Shown piece by piece: positions 1-11,902 of a DNA stretch of 64,000 nt. The translations under genes and the position numbers were made by a program. How positions within the stretch are numbered: the first letter of the stretch is position 1; every line of letters starts with the position of its first letter. Origin of the DNA: Chelydra serpentina (Eukaryota > Chordata > Testudines > Chelydridae); NCBI GenBank assembly GCA_037349315.1, contig JBAIAC010000008.1:36182001-36246000 (forward strand), read 5' to 3'. Below the pieces are notes generated by a model. That model worked only from the letters and a program-made list of their open reading frames with translations. It was not told where the DNA came from and ran no database searches.

Positions 1-715
1 TCTGCAGAAAAGGACCTAGGGGTTACAGTGGACGAAAAGCTGAATATGAGTCAACAGTGTGCCCTTGTTGCCAAGAAGGCTAATGGCATTTTGGGCTGTA
101 TAAGTAGGGGCAATTCCAGCAGATCGAGGGACGTGATTATTCCCCTCTATTCGGCACTGGTGAGGCCTCATTTGGAGTACTGTGTCCAGTTTTGGGCCCC
201 ACACTGCAAGAAGGATGTGGATAAATTGGAAAGAGTCCAACGGAGGGCAACAAAAATGATTAGGGGACTGGAGCACATGACTTATGAGGAGAGGCTGAGG
301 GAACTGGGATTGTTTAGCCTGCAGAAGAGAAGAGTGAGGGGGGATTTGATAGCTGCTTTCAACTACCTAAAAGGGGGTTCCAAAGAGGATGGATCTAGAC
401 TGTTCTCAGTGGTAGAAGATGACAGAACAAGGAGTAATGGTCTCAAGTTGCAGAGTGGGAGGTTTAGGTTGGATATTAGGAAAAACTTTTTCACTAGTAG
501 GGTGGTGAAGCATTGGAATGGGTTACCTAGGGAGGTGGTGGAATCTCCTTCCTTAGAGGTTTTTAAGGTCAGGCTTGACAAAGCCCTGGCTGAGATGATC
601 TAGTTGGGGTTGGTCCTGCTTTGAGCAGGGGGTTGGACTTTGAGCAGGGGGTTGGTAGATGACCTCCTGAGGTCCCTTCCAACCCTGAGATTCTATGATT
701 CTATGATCTATGGAC
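1..715 (+). mobile_element. CR1 LINE, 3' end of ORF2
   Basis: Non-LTR retrotransposon fragment cut by the window edge. The frame is open from about base 1 to the TAG at 601-603 and encodes the ORF2 C-terminus. Landmarks are [45 protein letters not shown] and [17 protein letters not shown]. The 3' end carries the CR1 signature, a short UTR ending in repeats of ATTCTATG (about 690-711). It is nearly identical in protein to the minus-strand copy at 39412-41313, so the subfamily is young. The 3'UTR carries a local tandem duplication of TTTGAGCAGGGGGTTGG (about 620-655). Confidence 0.95.
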
Positions 716-790
716 ATATATGTGCACAAACATCGTCTACAGAATACGAATAAAAAAAACACAAGTATTTTTAATACTGTTTTCTCTTAC

Positions 791-820
791 CCTGTGAATT
801 ATGCCTGCTGAATGGATATA
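791..820 (-). CDS. MAPK12: MAPK12 coding exon 5 (30-bp micro-exon)
   Basis: A 30-bp exon encoding YIHSAGIIHR, the start of the kinase catalytic loop (the HRD motif is completed by the next exon). The acceptor TTTCACAG| is at 822-821 and the donor AGG|GTAAGAG begins at 790. The p38 family has a 30-bp exon at exactly this place, and human MAPK12 reads YIHAAGIIHR as I recall it. With exons 1-4 it gives 447 nt, or 149 codons with no leftover base. No later exon is seen between here and base 1, where a CR1 3' end fills the sequence. The rest of the gene (activation loop TGY, C-lobe, PDZ-binding tail) must therefore lie left of the window. Confidence 0.95.
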
Positions 821-1702
821 CTGTGAAAACAAAAAGATCTGTTAATTGACTCTTGCTGGACTCTCAATAAATTATTATTTCACTTCTGCTTAAAAAGTGG
901 CCTTATGTGGTGCTAAAGTGATCTGAAATTAATAATACACCTTTTAGAAAACAATGAGTCAATCAAATGTGTTGTCATATAAAAAAATTGAAATATCATT
1001 AGATACCAAGTAGAAAAGTGAAGAGAGATGGAGCAGGTGATAATCAGGTTTACACACCTTTACATCAAATATTCAAAGAAAAAAATAAAAGTGTATTCAT
1101 TTTATGACACAATTGCAGCTCATTCAGTCACCCTATGGATTTCCTGCCAGAGAGATTAGAGAATGATTTTAGAGAAGGTCAGCCTGGACTCCTAAAATTA
1201 AATGTAAAGGTTGTAAGATTATTTTTGCTTTCTAAAGAAAGTCTCAAGTATAAACCTGCTGCTTTTTTCAAACCTATAATCATTATTCCTGTAGCGCTAT
1301 TTGAATATTGATATTGAATCAAGTTACCATTTCCCCTCACTTTTAATTTCCTCACAAATCATTTTTGTGTCCAGAAACTTTCTGGCGTTGTTAGAAAAAT
1401 AAAATCATCCTGAAATTGGGTTGTGAAACATATGGCTTAAAATAAATCCTACTGTTTACTTACTGTAAATTCCTGAGCTAGCTACAACAGAAATCTAAAC
1501 TGCACAATCACAGATTAGGTTCAGATGCCTCTGGTAAAGGCCAGATTGAGGAAAGCATGTGCTGTACGACTGCAGTCGTCGGATTTAAGCACAGGTTTAA
1601 CTTTAGGAAAGCAGATGCTCAGCTTTAAGCATGTGCTTAAGCACCCATCCTGAACAGGTATCCTTTCCTGAATAAAGGCCTGAATGCAAACAAACCTGAA
1701 AG

Positions 1703-1801
1703 CAGGGCTTTGGAGTGGAGCCCGGAGCAGCTCCGGAGCAGTGGAGCTGCAGGTTTTTGCCTGGAGCTGGAGCAGAGCCGGAGCACAGCTCCAAAGCCCT
1801 G
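1703..1801. mobile_element. hAT-type MITE (CAGGGCTTTGGAGC family), copy 1
   Basis: 99-bp element with inverted ends CAGGGCTTTGGAG and CTCCAAAGCCCTG. It is flanked by a perfect 8-bp target duplication CCTGAAAG (1695-1702 and 1802-1809), the hAT hallmark. The interior is rich in GGAGC/GCTCC. A second copy lies at 39083-39183. Confidence 0.92.
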
Positions 1802-2943
1802 CCTGAAAGCAATGTTAAAACACATTTTACTTTGTGGGAATATTTTCATCATCTTTCCAGGGCTCTGTGTGAGGGCACTCAAGTTTTCAAAACACACATA
1901 ACTCAACGTAATGGATGTCCAAGGACTAAAGTTTTGGAGAAACTGATGTTTATACCATACTGAGGAGCACTGGCTATGTTCTGATAGGGACACGCCAATG
2001 TGTACATTCCAGTTACTAGGACCTTCTGCAGTTCCGTAGACAGTTTGGTAAATAAGGGAGATAATATTGTTGTTACATTACTATTATGTCTAATAACTTT
2101 GGTTCCTCAAAGGGGCAACCAGAAAGCTGCAAAAGCCAGACTGAGATGTATGTAATGTTTGCTTTTTTGGTATTAGTAGCAATTTGAATTAGACCAGTTT
2201 TGACAATCCACTTGGAATAGTGTGCTATATGCTATTGTGCTGCATCTTTGAAATATGTCATAGCATGATGATAGACTCTCTAAGCTCACTATATAACCAT
2301 TTGGGAGTTAAATGAAAATCTCAGTGTTGTTTGGATTTGAAGTCTCAGTTTAAATGCTCAGGAGCATAGTGGTTTTACTCAAATAAGAGACTTTTCTTGA
2401 TTTGTAAACCACTTCAACTTCTAAACAAAACAACCAGAAGGCAAATACCCGCCTTCATCCTAACACTTTAGAAGAACTGTTCTGCCTGGTTCCATCTCTG
2501 ACTCTCCCAGCTGGGTAAATGGTTCCAACAGTCCACAAAATCTCCATAGAGAGCAGAGTAATTATTGATGAATATTTTGCTGGTATGAATTGTAAACAGA
2601 AAATTCCATTTTGTGCAGAGATTCTCCAACAGACTTATGATGGGTGGGTTAATAGCAGTTATGTCCACATGCAAAGTGCTTTACGAAAACTAAACAACCA
2701 ATCAGGGATGGATCAGGATTGGAACCTAAGTGGCAGGAAGGGACAGTAAGGCCCACCAATCAGCTTGGTGTACTAGGAGTGCAGAGGAGCTCCGAACTTG
2801 GTATAGAGCTCAGGCAAATGAGCTCCTTGTCTTCTGGGCAGCCCTCCACAACTCCTGCCTCTATCCACGCCCAAAAGGAACCATGAAGTTAAGCCATAAG
2901 CACTACAGTTGCAAGAAGAAAGGAGAGTCACAGATGGGTGTTA

Positions 2944-3044
2944 GGGTTGTCCTGGTGTCTCCAGGAATTAAATATTAATATTTAATTAATGATTATGTCA
3001 TGTGATTAAACCTCCAGGAATAGCCCCATCAAAATTGGCAACCC
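2944..3044. mobile_element. Short TIR element (GGGTTG...CAACCC)
   Basis: About 100 bp with inverted ends GGGTTGTCC / TTGGCAACCC flanked by TA. AT-rich centre with CCAGGAAT near both ends in inverted order. Probably a MITE, superfamily uncertain. Confidence 0.6.
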
Positions 3045-4194
3045 TAATTGGTGTCCTAGCCATCTTCCTCAGCAGACATATTGTGTATTTTAGTTTTAGA
3101 TCTCTGTTTACATAAAACAGACCAGCACAGGAACTAGTATTTCAAGGTGTACACTGCTTAAATACTGGAATAATATGGCAAGGATGAAATGCCTCCCATG
3201 CATGTATTGGTTCTGTGATCATCTTTCCCTTTGTTGTATTTCAATGGATACATCAGATCATTTAAGGATCTAGAGATTAAGATTATATAGTTAGCTACTA
3301 TTATTGCATTAAGTGCAAGGGGAAACAAACCTTCATAGACAAAAATTTAGTGTTTTTCTTTCTTTTCCAGGTATGAAATCTAAGAGTCAGTACTGGAATC
3401 TAGTGACCTGTACCCCTACTTGAAGATCAGGCACAGTGTAGTACAGAAAGAACACAAGTTTCCCATGCAGCTAGACATACAATTTTAGAGCAATGCTGTT
3501 CAGAGTCCATTTTATCTCTGCCCATTGCAAAGACTAAATAACTCCTCATCCCACCACAATACACAGAGGTTTCCTCTCTCTCACCTGACAATTTGTTTTG
3601 AAAGCCAGCCTGTTCCTGAACTGCTTACAGTAGTGACTTTACAAGCCCCATCTTTGCATTCCTAGTGCTGCTTTCATATTGGGACATATCTGTCTGCCCT
3701 TGGCTTTATGTTCTCCTAGACCACGCTTAGCTGATGTGATTATAAAATAGTTTCTTGTTTTGACATAATATGAGCAGAGCATGCAAGAGGAGTCATAACA
3801 AGAAGTGCCACAATAAATGAGTAGGCCTGGGAGAGGGACCACATATACTGGACATTTTCAGCTGAAGGATCAGTTTCATTTGTGAATTGCCTGCAGACCA
3901 GACAGTTCCAGCACCATCACTAGGGAATGAAAAACAACCTCCCATACTCCCTTCCAAAGAACTGATTACTGTACAGAGGCGTGGGGAAAGATGTTGGTGC
4001 CATGGAACATAGCCTGTAGCACTACTTCTGCCACTGACGGGAGGGGACGGGCAACTATGAAGTGCTATTTATTTCATGAATGGAAGGGTGAAGTATATCA
4101 GGATGAGAGAAGATTGCTTAAATAAGAGGAAGTCCTGTCACTTGGGTACAGAGTCCTGAGAGTATTCCTGTGGAAAGTGTTTGTTAGAAGTCAG

Positions 4195-4719
4195 GTTTCA
4201 GTGTAGTAGCCGTGTTAGTCTGTGTCAGCAAAAAGAAAACAAGAAAAATACCTGTGGCACCTTAGGGCTGGTCTACACTAGCCCACAAGTTCGAAGTAAG
4301 ATACGCAACTTCAGCTACGTGAATAACGTAGCTGAAGTCGAAGTATCTTATTTCGAACTTTAAAGTACTTACCCCTGGTCCACACGGCGGCGCGCAGGCT
4401 CCCCCGTCGACTCCGCCTGCTCCGTTCGCAGAGCAGGATTACCGGCGTCGACGGGGGAGCACTTCCTGGTTCGATTTATCGCATCTAGACAAGACGCGAT
4501 AAATCGAACCCAGAAGATCGATCCGACGCCTCCGACGCTGCGGGTAAGTGTAGACTAGCCCTTAGAGACTAACAAATTTATTTCAGCATAAGCTTTCGTG
4601 GGTTAAGAACCCACTTCATCGGATGCATCCGATGAAGTGGGTTCTTAACCCATGAAAGCTTATGCTGAAATAAATGTGTTAGTCTCTAAGGTGCCATGGG
4701 TATTTTTCTTGTTTTCTTT
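4195..4719. mobile_element. Fold-back Penelope-like tail insertion with 14-bp TSD
   Basis: Two Penelope-like 3' tails face each other. The left part (4195-4264, resuming 4562-4622) is antisense and the right part (about 4622-4719) is sense. They share AAGCTTTCGTGGGTTAAGAA, TTATTTCAGC and GTTAGTCTCTAAGGTGCC and meet at the palindrome GGATGCATCC. The whole is flanked by TTGTTAGAAGTCAG at 4181-4194 and 4720-4733. The left arm was later split by a Harbinger MITE. No coding capacity. Tail identity is fixed by comparison with 6187-6330, which follows a GIY-YIG endonuclease frame. Confidence 0.85.
4265..4561. mobile_element. Harbinger-like MITE with internal hairpins, copy 1
   Basis: 297 bp, ends GGGCTGGTCTACACT / AGTGTAGACTAGCCC, flanked by TTA (4262-4264, 4562-4564), the 3-bp duplication of PIF/Harbinger elements. 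The interior has three nested palindromes: TTCGAA..AAGATA with GTAGCTGAAGT, then CCCCGTCGAC/GTCGACGGGG, then GCGATAAATCGAA. Other copies are at 53163 and 57849. Confidence 0.9.
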
Positions 4720-5239
4720 TTGTTAGAAGTCAGACTCCCAGCAAAGACTGGTAACAAACAAACAAGGAAAGGGCACACATCTACCAATGGCCAGTTTTGT
4801 TTTTGAGCAACATATATGTCACAATGACCATATACATTCCAAATTGTTTCTTAATGTCTTCTCACTGAACCCCCTAATACTTTAGATGCTAAAACAGAGT
4901 GCAAAACTGTACATAGTTGGGAAGTAAACAGTAGGCCTGGGGACTTTTGCACAAGAACGCAGGATCTAGAAACAGGAATTTTAAAAGAATTTCAGCCTCA
5001 GGAGTTTTAGTAAAAATGGGCCTCAGCCACCTTCAGGGAAGAGAATAGTTTTCCTTAAACATCCTACTTTCGCTAATGGTCTCTCCCCCACCATACCCAG
5101 GAATGAGTGTTAGAAATGCAAAGGAGGAAAAAGCAACTCATTTAAACACGTTGGATATAATTTACATGTTTACTAAACACTCTTCTTAATAGAGAGATGG
5201 TGAGACCAAATTATTTAGCACTTCATTTCTGATGCCATT

Positions 5240-6330
5240 CTTAAAACTACAATACCCACCTGCTGAAGTGAAAAAAACAGATTGACAGAGCCAGAAGATT
5301 ACCCAGAAGTCACCTAATACAGAATAGGCCCAACAAAGAAAATAACAGAACGCCACTAGCCGTCACCTTCAGCCCCCAACTAAAACCTCTCCAGCGCATC
5401 ATCAAAGATCTACAACCTATCCTGAAAGATGATCCCTCACTCTCACAGATCTTGGGAGACAGACCAGTCCATGCTTACAGACAGCCCCACAACCTGAAGC
5501 AAATACTCACCAGCAACCACACACCATACAAAAAAACCACTATCCCAGGAACCTATCCTTGCAACAAAGCCCGATGCCAACTCTGTCCACATATCTATTC
5601 AAGTGACACCATCATAGGACCTAATCACATCAGCCACACCATCAGGGGCTCGTTCACCTGCACATCTACCAATGTGATATATGCCATCATGTGTCAGCAA
5701 TGCCCCTCTGCCATGTACATTGGCCAAACTGGACAGTCTCTACGCAAAAGAATAAACGGACACAAATCTGACATCAAGAATCATCACATTCAAAAGCCAG
5801 TAGGTGAACACTTCAACCTCTCTAATCACTCAATGAAAGACTTTAAAGTGGCTATTTTGCAACAAATAAACTTCAAAAACAGGCTCCAACGAGAAACTGC
5901 TGAATTGGAATTAATATGCAAACTAGATACCATTACCTTAGGCTTGAATATTGACTGTGGGTAGCTCGGTCATTACGTTAATTGAATTTATTTCCCCTCC
6001 TTAAAAAACTCTTAACACCTTTGTGTCAACTGTCTGTAATGCAATGGGCCATGTTATTTATCACTTCAAAAGTTTCTACTGATAACAGTTCCTTTCAATT
6101 AATTAGCCTCTTAACATTGATATAGACACTCCCACCTTTTCATGTTTCTCTGAATGTATAAATATCGGATTACTGTATGTTCCATTCCATGCATCCGATG
6201 AAGTGGGTTCTTAACCCACGAAAGCTTATGCTGAAATAAATTTGTTAGTCTCTAAGGTGCCACAGGTATTTTTCTTGTTTTCTTTTTGCTGACACAGACT
6301 AACACAGCTACTACACTGAAACCTGTCATT
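5240..6330 (+). mobile_element. Penelope-like element, endonuclease and 3' tail
   Basis: 5'-truncated Penelope-like retroelement. The frame at 5452-5964 (170 codons) encodes the C-terminal GIY-YIG endonuclease. VIYAIMCQQCPSAMYIGQTG gives the two-part GIY-YIG core, preceded by a Cys pair (ARCQLCPH), followed by LRKRINGHKSDI and EHFNLSNHS. Reading continues upstream without a clean start. The tail at 6187-6330 (GCATCCGATGAAGTGGG ... AGACTAACACAGCTACTACA) is the family's 3' end. The reverse transcriptase part is missing in this copy but present at 11905-14020. Confidence 0.92.
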
Positions 6331-8139
6331 AATAGCACTAAGTTGAGTCTAACATAACAAGGGCTGGTGCTGTGGGAGCGTCACTCAGACAAACAGCACT
6401 GCAATGTCCCTGCTTTTAGATCTGTTCCTTGGAGACTTTTCCAGCTAGACACAGTGCTTGCTCAGAGTGAATTATCGCAAGGCGAAAGATCCAAAGTATA
6501 GTGACATGGATGACAGGTGAATTAGTAAAGATTATTGTTGAATGTCTGACTCACAATATGAAAGGATTAAACCATCAAAAATTAATGGATGAATAAAGCC
6601 GTTCGTTTCTGCTGATAATGCTGAGGTTATTAGAGATGCACTCCTCCATATGACCAGATGGAAAGCAGTTTTGCAAATAGTCCTGGGAATCATTTCTATT
6701 GAAAGATACAGTAACATTAGGGTATCGAGCTATGCTGGTTTACTAGGATTATCTCGGCATGCCTGCAAGATTCGCTGGAACAGGAATGCCCCAGTTTCTC
6801 CAAACCCTGGGATGCCAGGTCACTAAGGAGCTTCCTCCCATTTCCTCCAATGTACTGCTTTGAGTGCTTCATACAACAGCTCTTCACACCTGCTTTCCCA
6901 GCTTCCTATGAATGTAGTGCATCTGATTAGCAGAGACAGAGACATCCTTTGGGGCTCACAAAGCCTACTCCTGTGGGTGCTCTATGATTGTAGGAGCCTA
7001 AATATGTCAGGACTAATCTATGTATTCTTTTTCACAGTAGGTTTCTAGCCCTTTTCCTTATGAAGATATTCTAAAAAGGTAAACCAAGCCCTACAGTAGG
7101 AAATTCATAATTGTTTTTTCCCCCTGAAGATTAGGCTGGTCTTTTAAGGTTCATGATACCCTTGAGCACAAACCCTTCTACTTGGAGCCAGGGGCAAATG
7201 AATAAATGGGGGAGCAGGATTTATGAGGGACAAGATAAAAATATATACACTAAATCTAGGAGAAAACAATACAGACACAAAGGGGTAAATGTACAAAGTA
7301 GTGGAGTGAGGTCAGAGGGGAGGGGAAAACAGCACTCCTGGGCACCCATCACCATAGTATCCAGGCACAATGTGTCCTGTTCTTTTGGTTTCAAATGTTT
7401 GAAAGGTCCAATATAAATCAGGAAGAAAAGCTGGTTAGACTCTGATCAGGCATGATATGCTTGTCTCATTTAGGGCTTGATTCTGCAGTTTCCAAAGCAC
7501 AGGGGGATCCACTCCACCCATATTATCTTCAGTGAAACTCTGCATGAGTGCAAGGCTCTTCTTGTGTGTCGTAAATTGCAGGATCCAGGCCTTAAAGACC
7601 AAACATTCACAGAGAAAGGAGTCGCCAAAAATATACATCTAATTCAAAATTCTGCTATTCCATGGCCTTGTTGGAGTTTGTCTCTCAAGGTGAAGGGAAT
7701 TCAATTCTACAGAAATGGCTGTCACTGTAGGAGAGAGAGGTTTCAGCCTGCCAAACTAGGTCAAGGCACTTTCAACAATCAAATCTCAACTGTATGTTAA
7801 AATTGTTGTTGAAGCACAGCGTGTTAATACGCACAGAATACAGCATCTTTTAAAAGGAAGCTCCCTCTTTTTGGATGCACAGCTTTCAATAGAAGGAAAT
7901 AACAAAAAATAAACCTTTATGATAAACAACATACTTAAAAACCAGAACAACACACACTATAATTTAAAAGTCAGAGTCAACGTTTTCATTTGCATTCCTA
8001 ATCTAGAATGAAAAGGATTCTGATCTTTCATTTATAGGACTCATTCAGAAACATGGGGGTTCAAAAATATTTTTCTGTTTTTTTAATTACTCATGGTTCA
8101 AAAATAGAATGTTAATAATCATTGTCTATTTTGTGATAG

Positions 8140-8795
8140 TAAGACAGAAAATATCATGTTGCCTCTATATAAATCCATGGTACGCCCACATCTTGAATAC
8201 TGCGTGCAGATGTGGTCGCCCCAACTCAAAAAATATATATTGGAATTGGAAAAGGTTCAGAAAAGGGCAACAAAAATGATTATGGGTATGGAACGGCTGC
8301 CATATGAGGAGAGATTAATAAGACTGGGACATTTCAGCTTGGAAAAGAGACAACTAAGGGGGGATATGATAAAGGTCTATAAAATCATGACTTGTGTGGA
8401 GAAAGTAAATAAGGAAGTGTTATTTACTCCTCCTCATAACACAAGAACTAGGGGTCACCCAATGAAATTAATTGGTAGCAGGTTTAAAACAAACAAAAGG
8501 AAGTATTTTTTCCACACAATGCCCAGTCAACTGTGGAACTCTTTGCCAGATGATGTTGTGAAGGCCAAGACTATAACAGGGTTCAAAAAAGAACTAGATA
8601 TCTTCATGGAGGATAGGTCCAACAATGGCTATTAGCCAGGACGGGTGAGGATGGTGTCCCTAACCTCTGTTTGCCACAAGCTGGGAATGGATCATTTGTT
8701 CATTCCTTCTGGGGCACCTGGCATTGCTTGCTGTCGGAAGACAGGATACTGGCCTAGATGGACCTTTGGTCTGACCCAGTACGGCCGTTCTTATG
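8140..8795 (+). mobile_element. CR1-type LINE, ORF2 C-terminus
   Basis: Fragment with an open frame at 8156-8635: [52 protein letters not shown]. It ends with the subfamily tail ...GACCCAGTACGGCCGTTCTTATG. The subfamily differs from the 1-715 copy; related copies are at 14862-15525 and 58195-59120. Confidence 0.92.
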
Positions 8796-8984
8796 AAAGC
8801 CAAGTGAAACAAAACAGAGAACAGTGAAGATGGAAATCTGTTTATTTAGCTGAAATGAGGGGAAGACAAACATACACATTGTACAGCAGTTTAGTATACG
8901 AGACTGGATACTTCAGAGGTGATCCACAGTCATTTATAAACAGTATCATTATTAAAAGACAGTACATATGAGAAGAATATTTCT

Positions 8985-9310
8985 GATAGTAGAAGGCTCT
9001 ATAATCTATCAGACAAAGGTATAACAAGATCCAATGACTGGAAGCTGAAGTTAGATAAATTCAAAATAGAAACAAGATGGAATTTTTTAAACAGTGAGAG
9101 TAATTAACCATTGGAACAACTTACCTAGAGATGTGGAGATTTCTTCAATACTTGAGGTCTTTAAATCAAAATTAGATGTCTTTAAAAAAATATGCTTTAG
9201 CTCAACGATAAGATATGGGCTTAATGTAGGAAACAGTGACATTCTATAGCCTGTATTATGCAGGAGGTCAGACTAGATGATCACAATGGTCCTTTCTAGC
9301 CTTAATGAAT
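8985..9310 (+). mobile_element. CR1 fragment (third subfamily), 3' end
   Basis: Degraded ORF2 end and 3'UTR: AGATAAATTCAAAATAGAAACAAG ... TTAACCATTGGAACAACTTACCTAG ... GTCAGACTAGATGATCACAATGG. Same subfamily as 50880-51560 and 52120-52455. No intact frame. Confidence 0.8.
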
Positions 9311-10715
9311 ATGTCCATTATCAAATAAAAATATCAAACCCTGAGATAGTATCAAACTATGCTCCCAAAAATCATTGAAAAGTGATGCTGTTTCAATAGA
9401 TACTTTTCCAGCATCTTTCATCCCCCATCATTTACAATTTTTCAGTACAGACGGTTGACTCCTTTTGGGGGGTGGAAGGATGAGAGAGTTTTTGAAGAAG
9501 TTCTAGCTTCTCTCACCCACATTCATTTGTCACTAAAAATCTAGAATGTGTGTTAGCATGTTTTTTCTCTACACCAAGCCACCCCACCGTTTCATGCTAG
9601 TAGACTTCAGAGATCCTTCAGATCTATTGGGAAAGGCTACATAAAACATTATGAGATGGAAGTATATTTTAGAATTTCACAGGTAATGTTAGAACCCTGA
9701 TTAGTCAAGGTAATTAAGCCTGTGAGCAATCCCATGGACTTCAGTAGGATGAGTCATGTGCTTAAAGCGAGGCATGTGCTTTAGCGCCTTGTTGAACTGG
9801 GGCCCAGTTGTGTAAGAGGCTGCGGGCTCTCAACTTCCATTAACTCTAGTGGGAGTCAGGGAAGCTCAGCACCTCACAAGGGCAGGTCTTTACTCTGGGA
9901 TGCCCATGCCTAAAGGTCTCTGTTCATCTTATCAAAAAGGGATTCAAACAAATGTACAATAAGCATAGGTAATATGTGCATGAAAGGAGATCCCCAGAGA
10001 TAGTTAATTACAATAAACAGAACTAACAAGAAAGCAAAAACTGGAAAGACAGCACATCTGATGTCACATCTCCAGTAGATACAGCAGGGGGAAAGCACTG
10101 TTCTCTTAACCACAGCACTTTAAACTGACTTTGAAAAATCTGCAGATTAGCAAATAGCAGACTTTAAAAACTGACCATGTAATCTGGTGCTCTGCACCGC
10201 CATATGCAAAATCCAGGTTTGATTCTTGGCTTGGGATCAAATTCTGGCCCCATTGAAATCAGTGCCATTGTCTTCCACAGGGCGAGGATTTCACCCCTGG
10301 TTTCTAATTACCTCAGCTAGCAGGGACTAGGTGTGCCAAAGAAGCAGCACAATCAACTGCTGGAGGAGGATGGACTAAAATCACAGTAGTGACTTTTCTG
10401 GCTTGTTAAAATAAAAATGTTGATGGCCTACAAGAGAGTCTTCGTGGATCAAACGTATTTGCAACTACAAAAATCAGAGCATCAGAGCAAGGGACTCAAA
10501 CTCCAACCTGCACATGTAATTTTTGAAAAAATATAAGCACATATTCATCATCAAGAAACACATTAATTGTGGGGAATTCCAGAACTCACAATGTCTATAG
10601 GGAGATTAAATTTCGCTCAGCTTTCAAATATTGCATAATGTATGCAGCCCTCTAAATCAATTTCCTGAGAAAAAATTTAACTTGTGAAAGTAAGAAAGTA
10701 ATAAAAATGGCAAAC

Positions 10716-10827
10716 CTTTAGGCCCTTTAACATTTGATAGACCAGGAACTGGATTCGATCTTCAGTTAGTTTCTCATGCTTCATTATCTTACTCAAGTCT
10801 GTTCCCATAAACGGCATGACTAGGTAG
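10716..10827 (-). CDS. MAPK12: MAPK12 coding exon 4 (hinge and alpha-E)
   Basis: A 112-bp exon, the expected length for exon 4 of p38 kinases. The acceptor TTTAG| is at 10829-10828. Starting with the last base of Phe102, it encodes [19 protein letters not shown], then [18 protein letters not shown]. The hinge is VMPFMG, and Met106 occupies the position after LV that is Thr in p38 alpha and beta. This Met gatekeeper is characteristic of gamma and delta, and the GTDL.K.MKHEKL..DRIQF context fits gamma. The donor after AAG is GTTTGCC (10715 downward), a weak match to GTAAGT, although reading frame, length and exon 5 phase all agree with its use. Confidence 0.96.
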
Positions 10828-11325
10828 CTAAAGAAAATCAAGTACAAAATAACTCCATCAAGTTTATCAAAGTGAAACATACCAATACATTAAATCTCAA
10901 TGATCATTAGAAATTACAGTTCTTATCATTTAATTAAGCTACTAGTTCATTTGATCTCCCATTTAATTAAATACCTCTAGAACCAAATAATTTCTACTAA
11001 AAATAATATGACTTCCATGCTTTATTTTTATCAATTATGATTCCTTGAAGCAGGTACTAAGTAACTCAATCACTGGTTATAGGGAGTTGGCAATTAATAG
11101 GCAATAACAAATTCTGAACAAGATAAAAGAGCCCAAATAAGATCTGTGTGTGCTTAAAAGATAACTAGATAAAAAGCTCTGTAATTTACACATTGTTTAC
11201 CTTAGAAGAACTATCGTGAGTTATGCAAACCAGTGGGTACTATCCATAATAAGATCAACTACATACCTGAGTCAAAGTGACAGGAACAGATCTGATCAAA
11301 GTCAGAAGAGGGTATTACTGTAAGG

Positions 11326-11441
11326 CATGATTTCTCAACCTGGAGGTCATGAAAAAGTATCAGGGGGTCATGACCATTCTGCACTTCCCATATTTCTAAA
11401 TGGGAAGGGAGTCGAGGTATGGAAAAGGTTGAGAACTATTG
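11326..11441. mobile_element. Degenerate hAT MITE
   Basis: Inverted ends CATGATTTCTCAACCT and AGGTTGAGAACTATTG, a diverged form of CAGTGGTTCTCAACC. Flanked by CTGTAAGG / CTGTATGT (6 of 8 bases), consistent with an old hAT insertion. Confidence 0.7.
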
Positions 11442-11509
11442 CTGTATGTCAAGTTGATATTTCACGCCTAGCCTTAAGAATGGGACAGTTTGGGACCTCA
11501 TGTTTTTGA

Positions 11510-11885
11510 GGGCCTTGAGTAAGCTCACAATTCAGAATCAGTGCAGGCTCTGAGAGGGAGTTTGAGTGCGGGAGGGGACTCTGGGCTGGGGCAGGGGGTT
11601 GGGGTACAGGAGAGGGTGCGGGTCCCGGTGGTGCTTACCGCGGCTCCCAGGAAGCAGCCACCAGGTCCCTGCGACCCCTAGATGCACGGGCGGCCAGGGA
11701 GGCTCCGCAGCGCCGAGAGCTGTCCTGATGCCCACAGGCACTGCCCCCACAGCTCCCATTGGTCACGGTTCCCAGCCACTGGGAGCTGCGGACCTGGCAC
11801 TCGGGTGGGGGCAGCGCGTGGAACCTCCCTGCACCTAGGGGCCGCAAGGACCTAGCAGCCGCTTCCGGGAGCCATATGGAGCCAA
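11510..11885. repeat. GC-rich interspersed repeat fragment
   Basis: Begins with GGGAGTTTGAGTGCGGGAGG/GGCAGGGGGTTGGGGTACAGG motifs, then a GC-rich part with a near-palindrome CAGCTCCCATTGGTCACGG...CCAGCCACTGGGAGCTG (about 11751-11790). It resembles internal sequence of turtle non-autonomous DNA elements, but no ends are preserved. No coding signal despite long frames on both strands. Confidence 0.55.
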
Positions 11886-11902
11886 GGCAGGTAGGAAACC
11901 TG

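Larger units (their letters stand above)
821..10715 (-). other. MAPK12: MAPK12 intron 4
   Basis: 9.9-kb intron with the weak donor GTTTGCC and a good acceptor before exon 5. It contains two short MITEs, a fold-back Penelope remnant, a Penelope endonuclease fragment and two CR1 fragments. I assign nothing in 830-1690, 1810-2935, 3050-4180, 4740-5230, 6340-8130 and 9310-10715, apart from weak remnants of old repeats with the motif 'cattgaagtca' at about 9720-9860 and 10240-10300. Confidence 0.8.

Noticed and set aside
9720..9860. Possible regulatory palindrome with CATGTGCTTAAAG..GCATGTGCTTT
   Set aside because: The same wording recurs in degraded form at 1590-1650 and elsewhere, so it is an old interspersed repeat.
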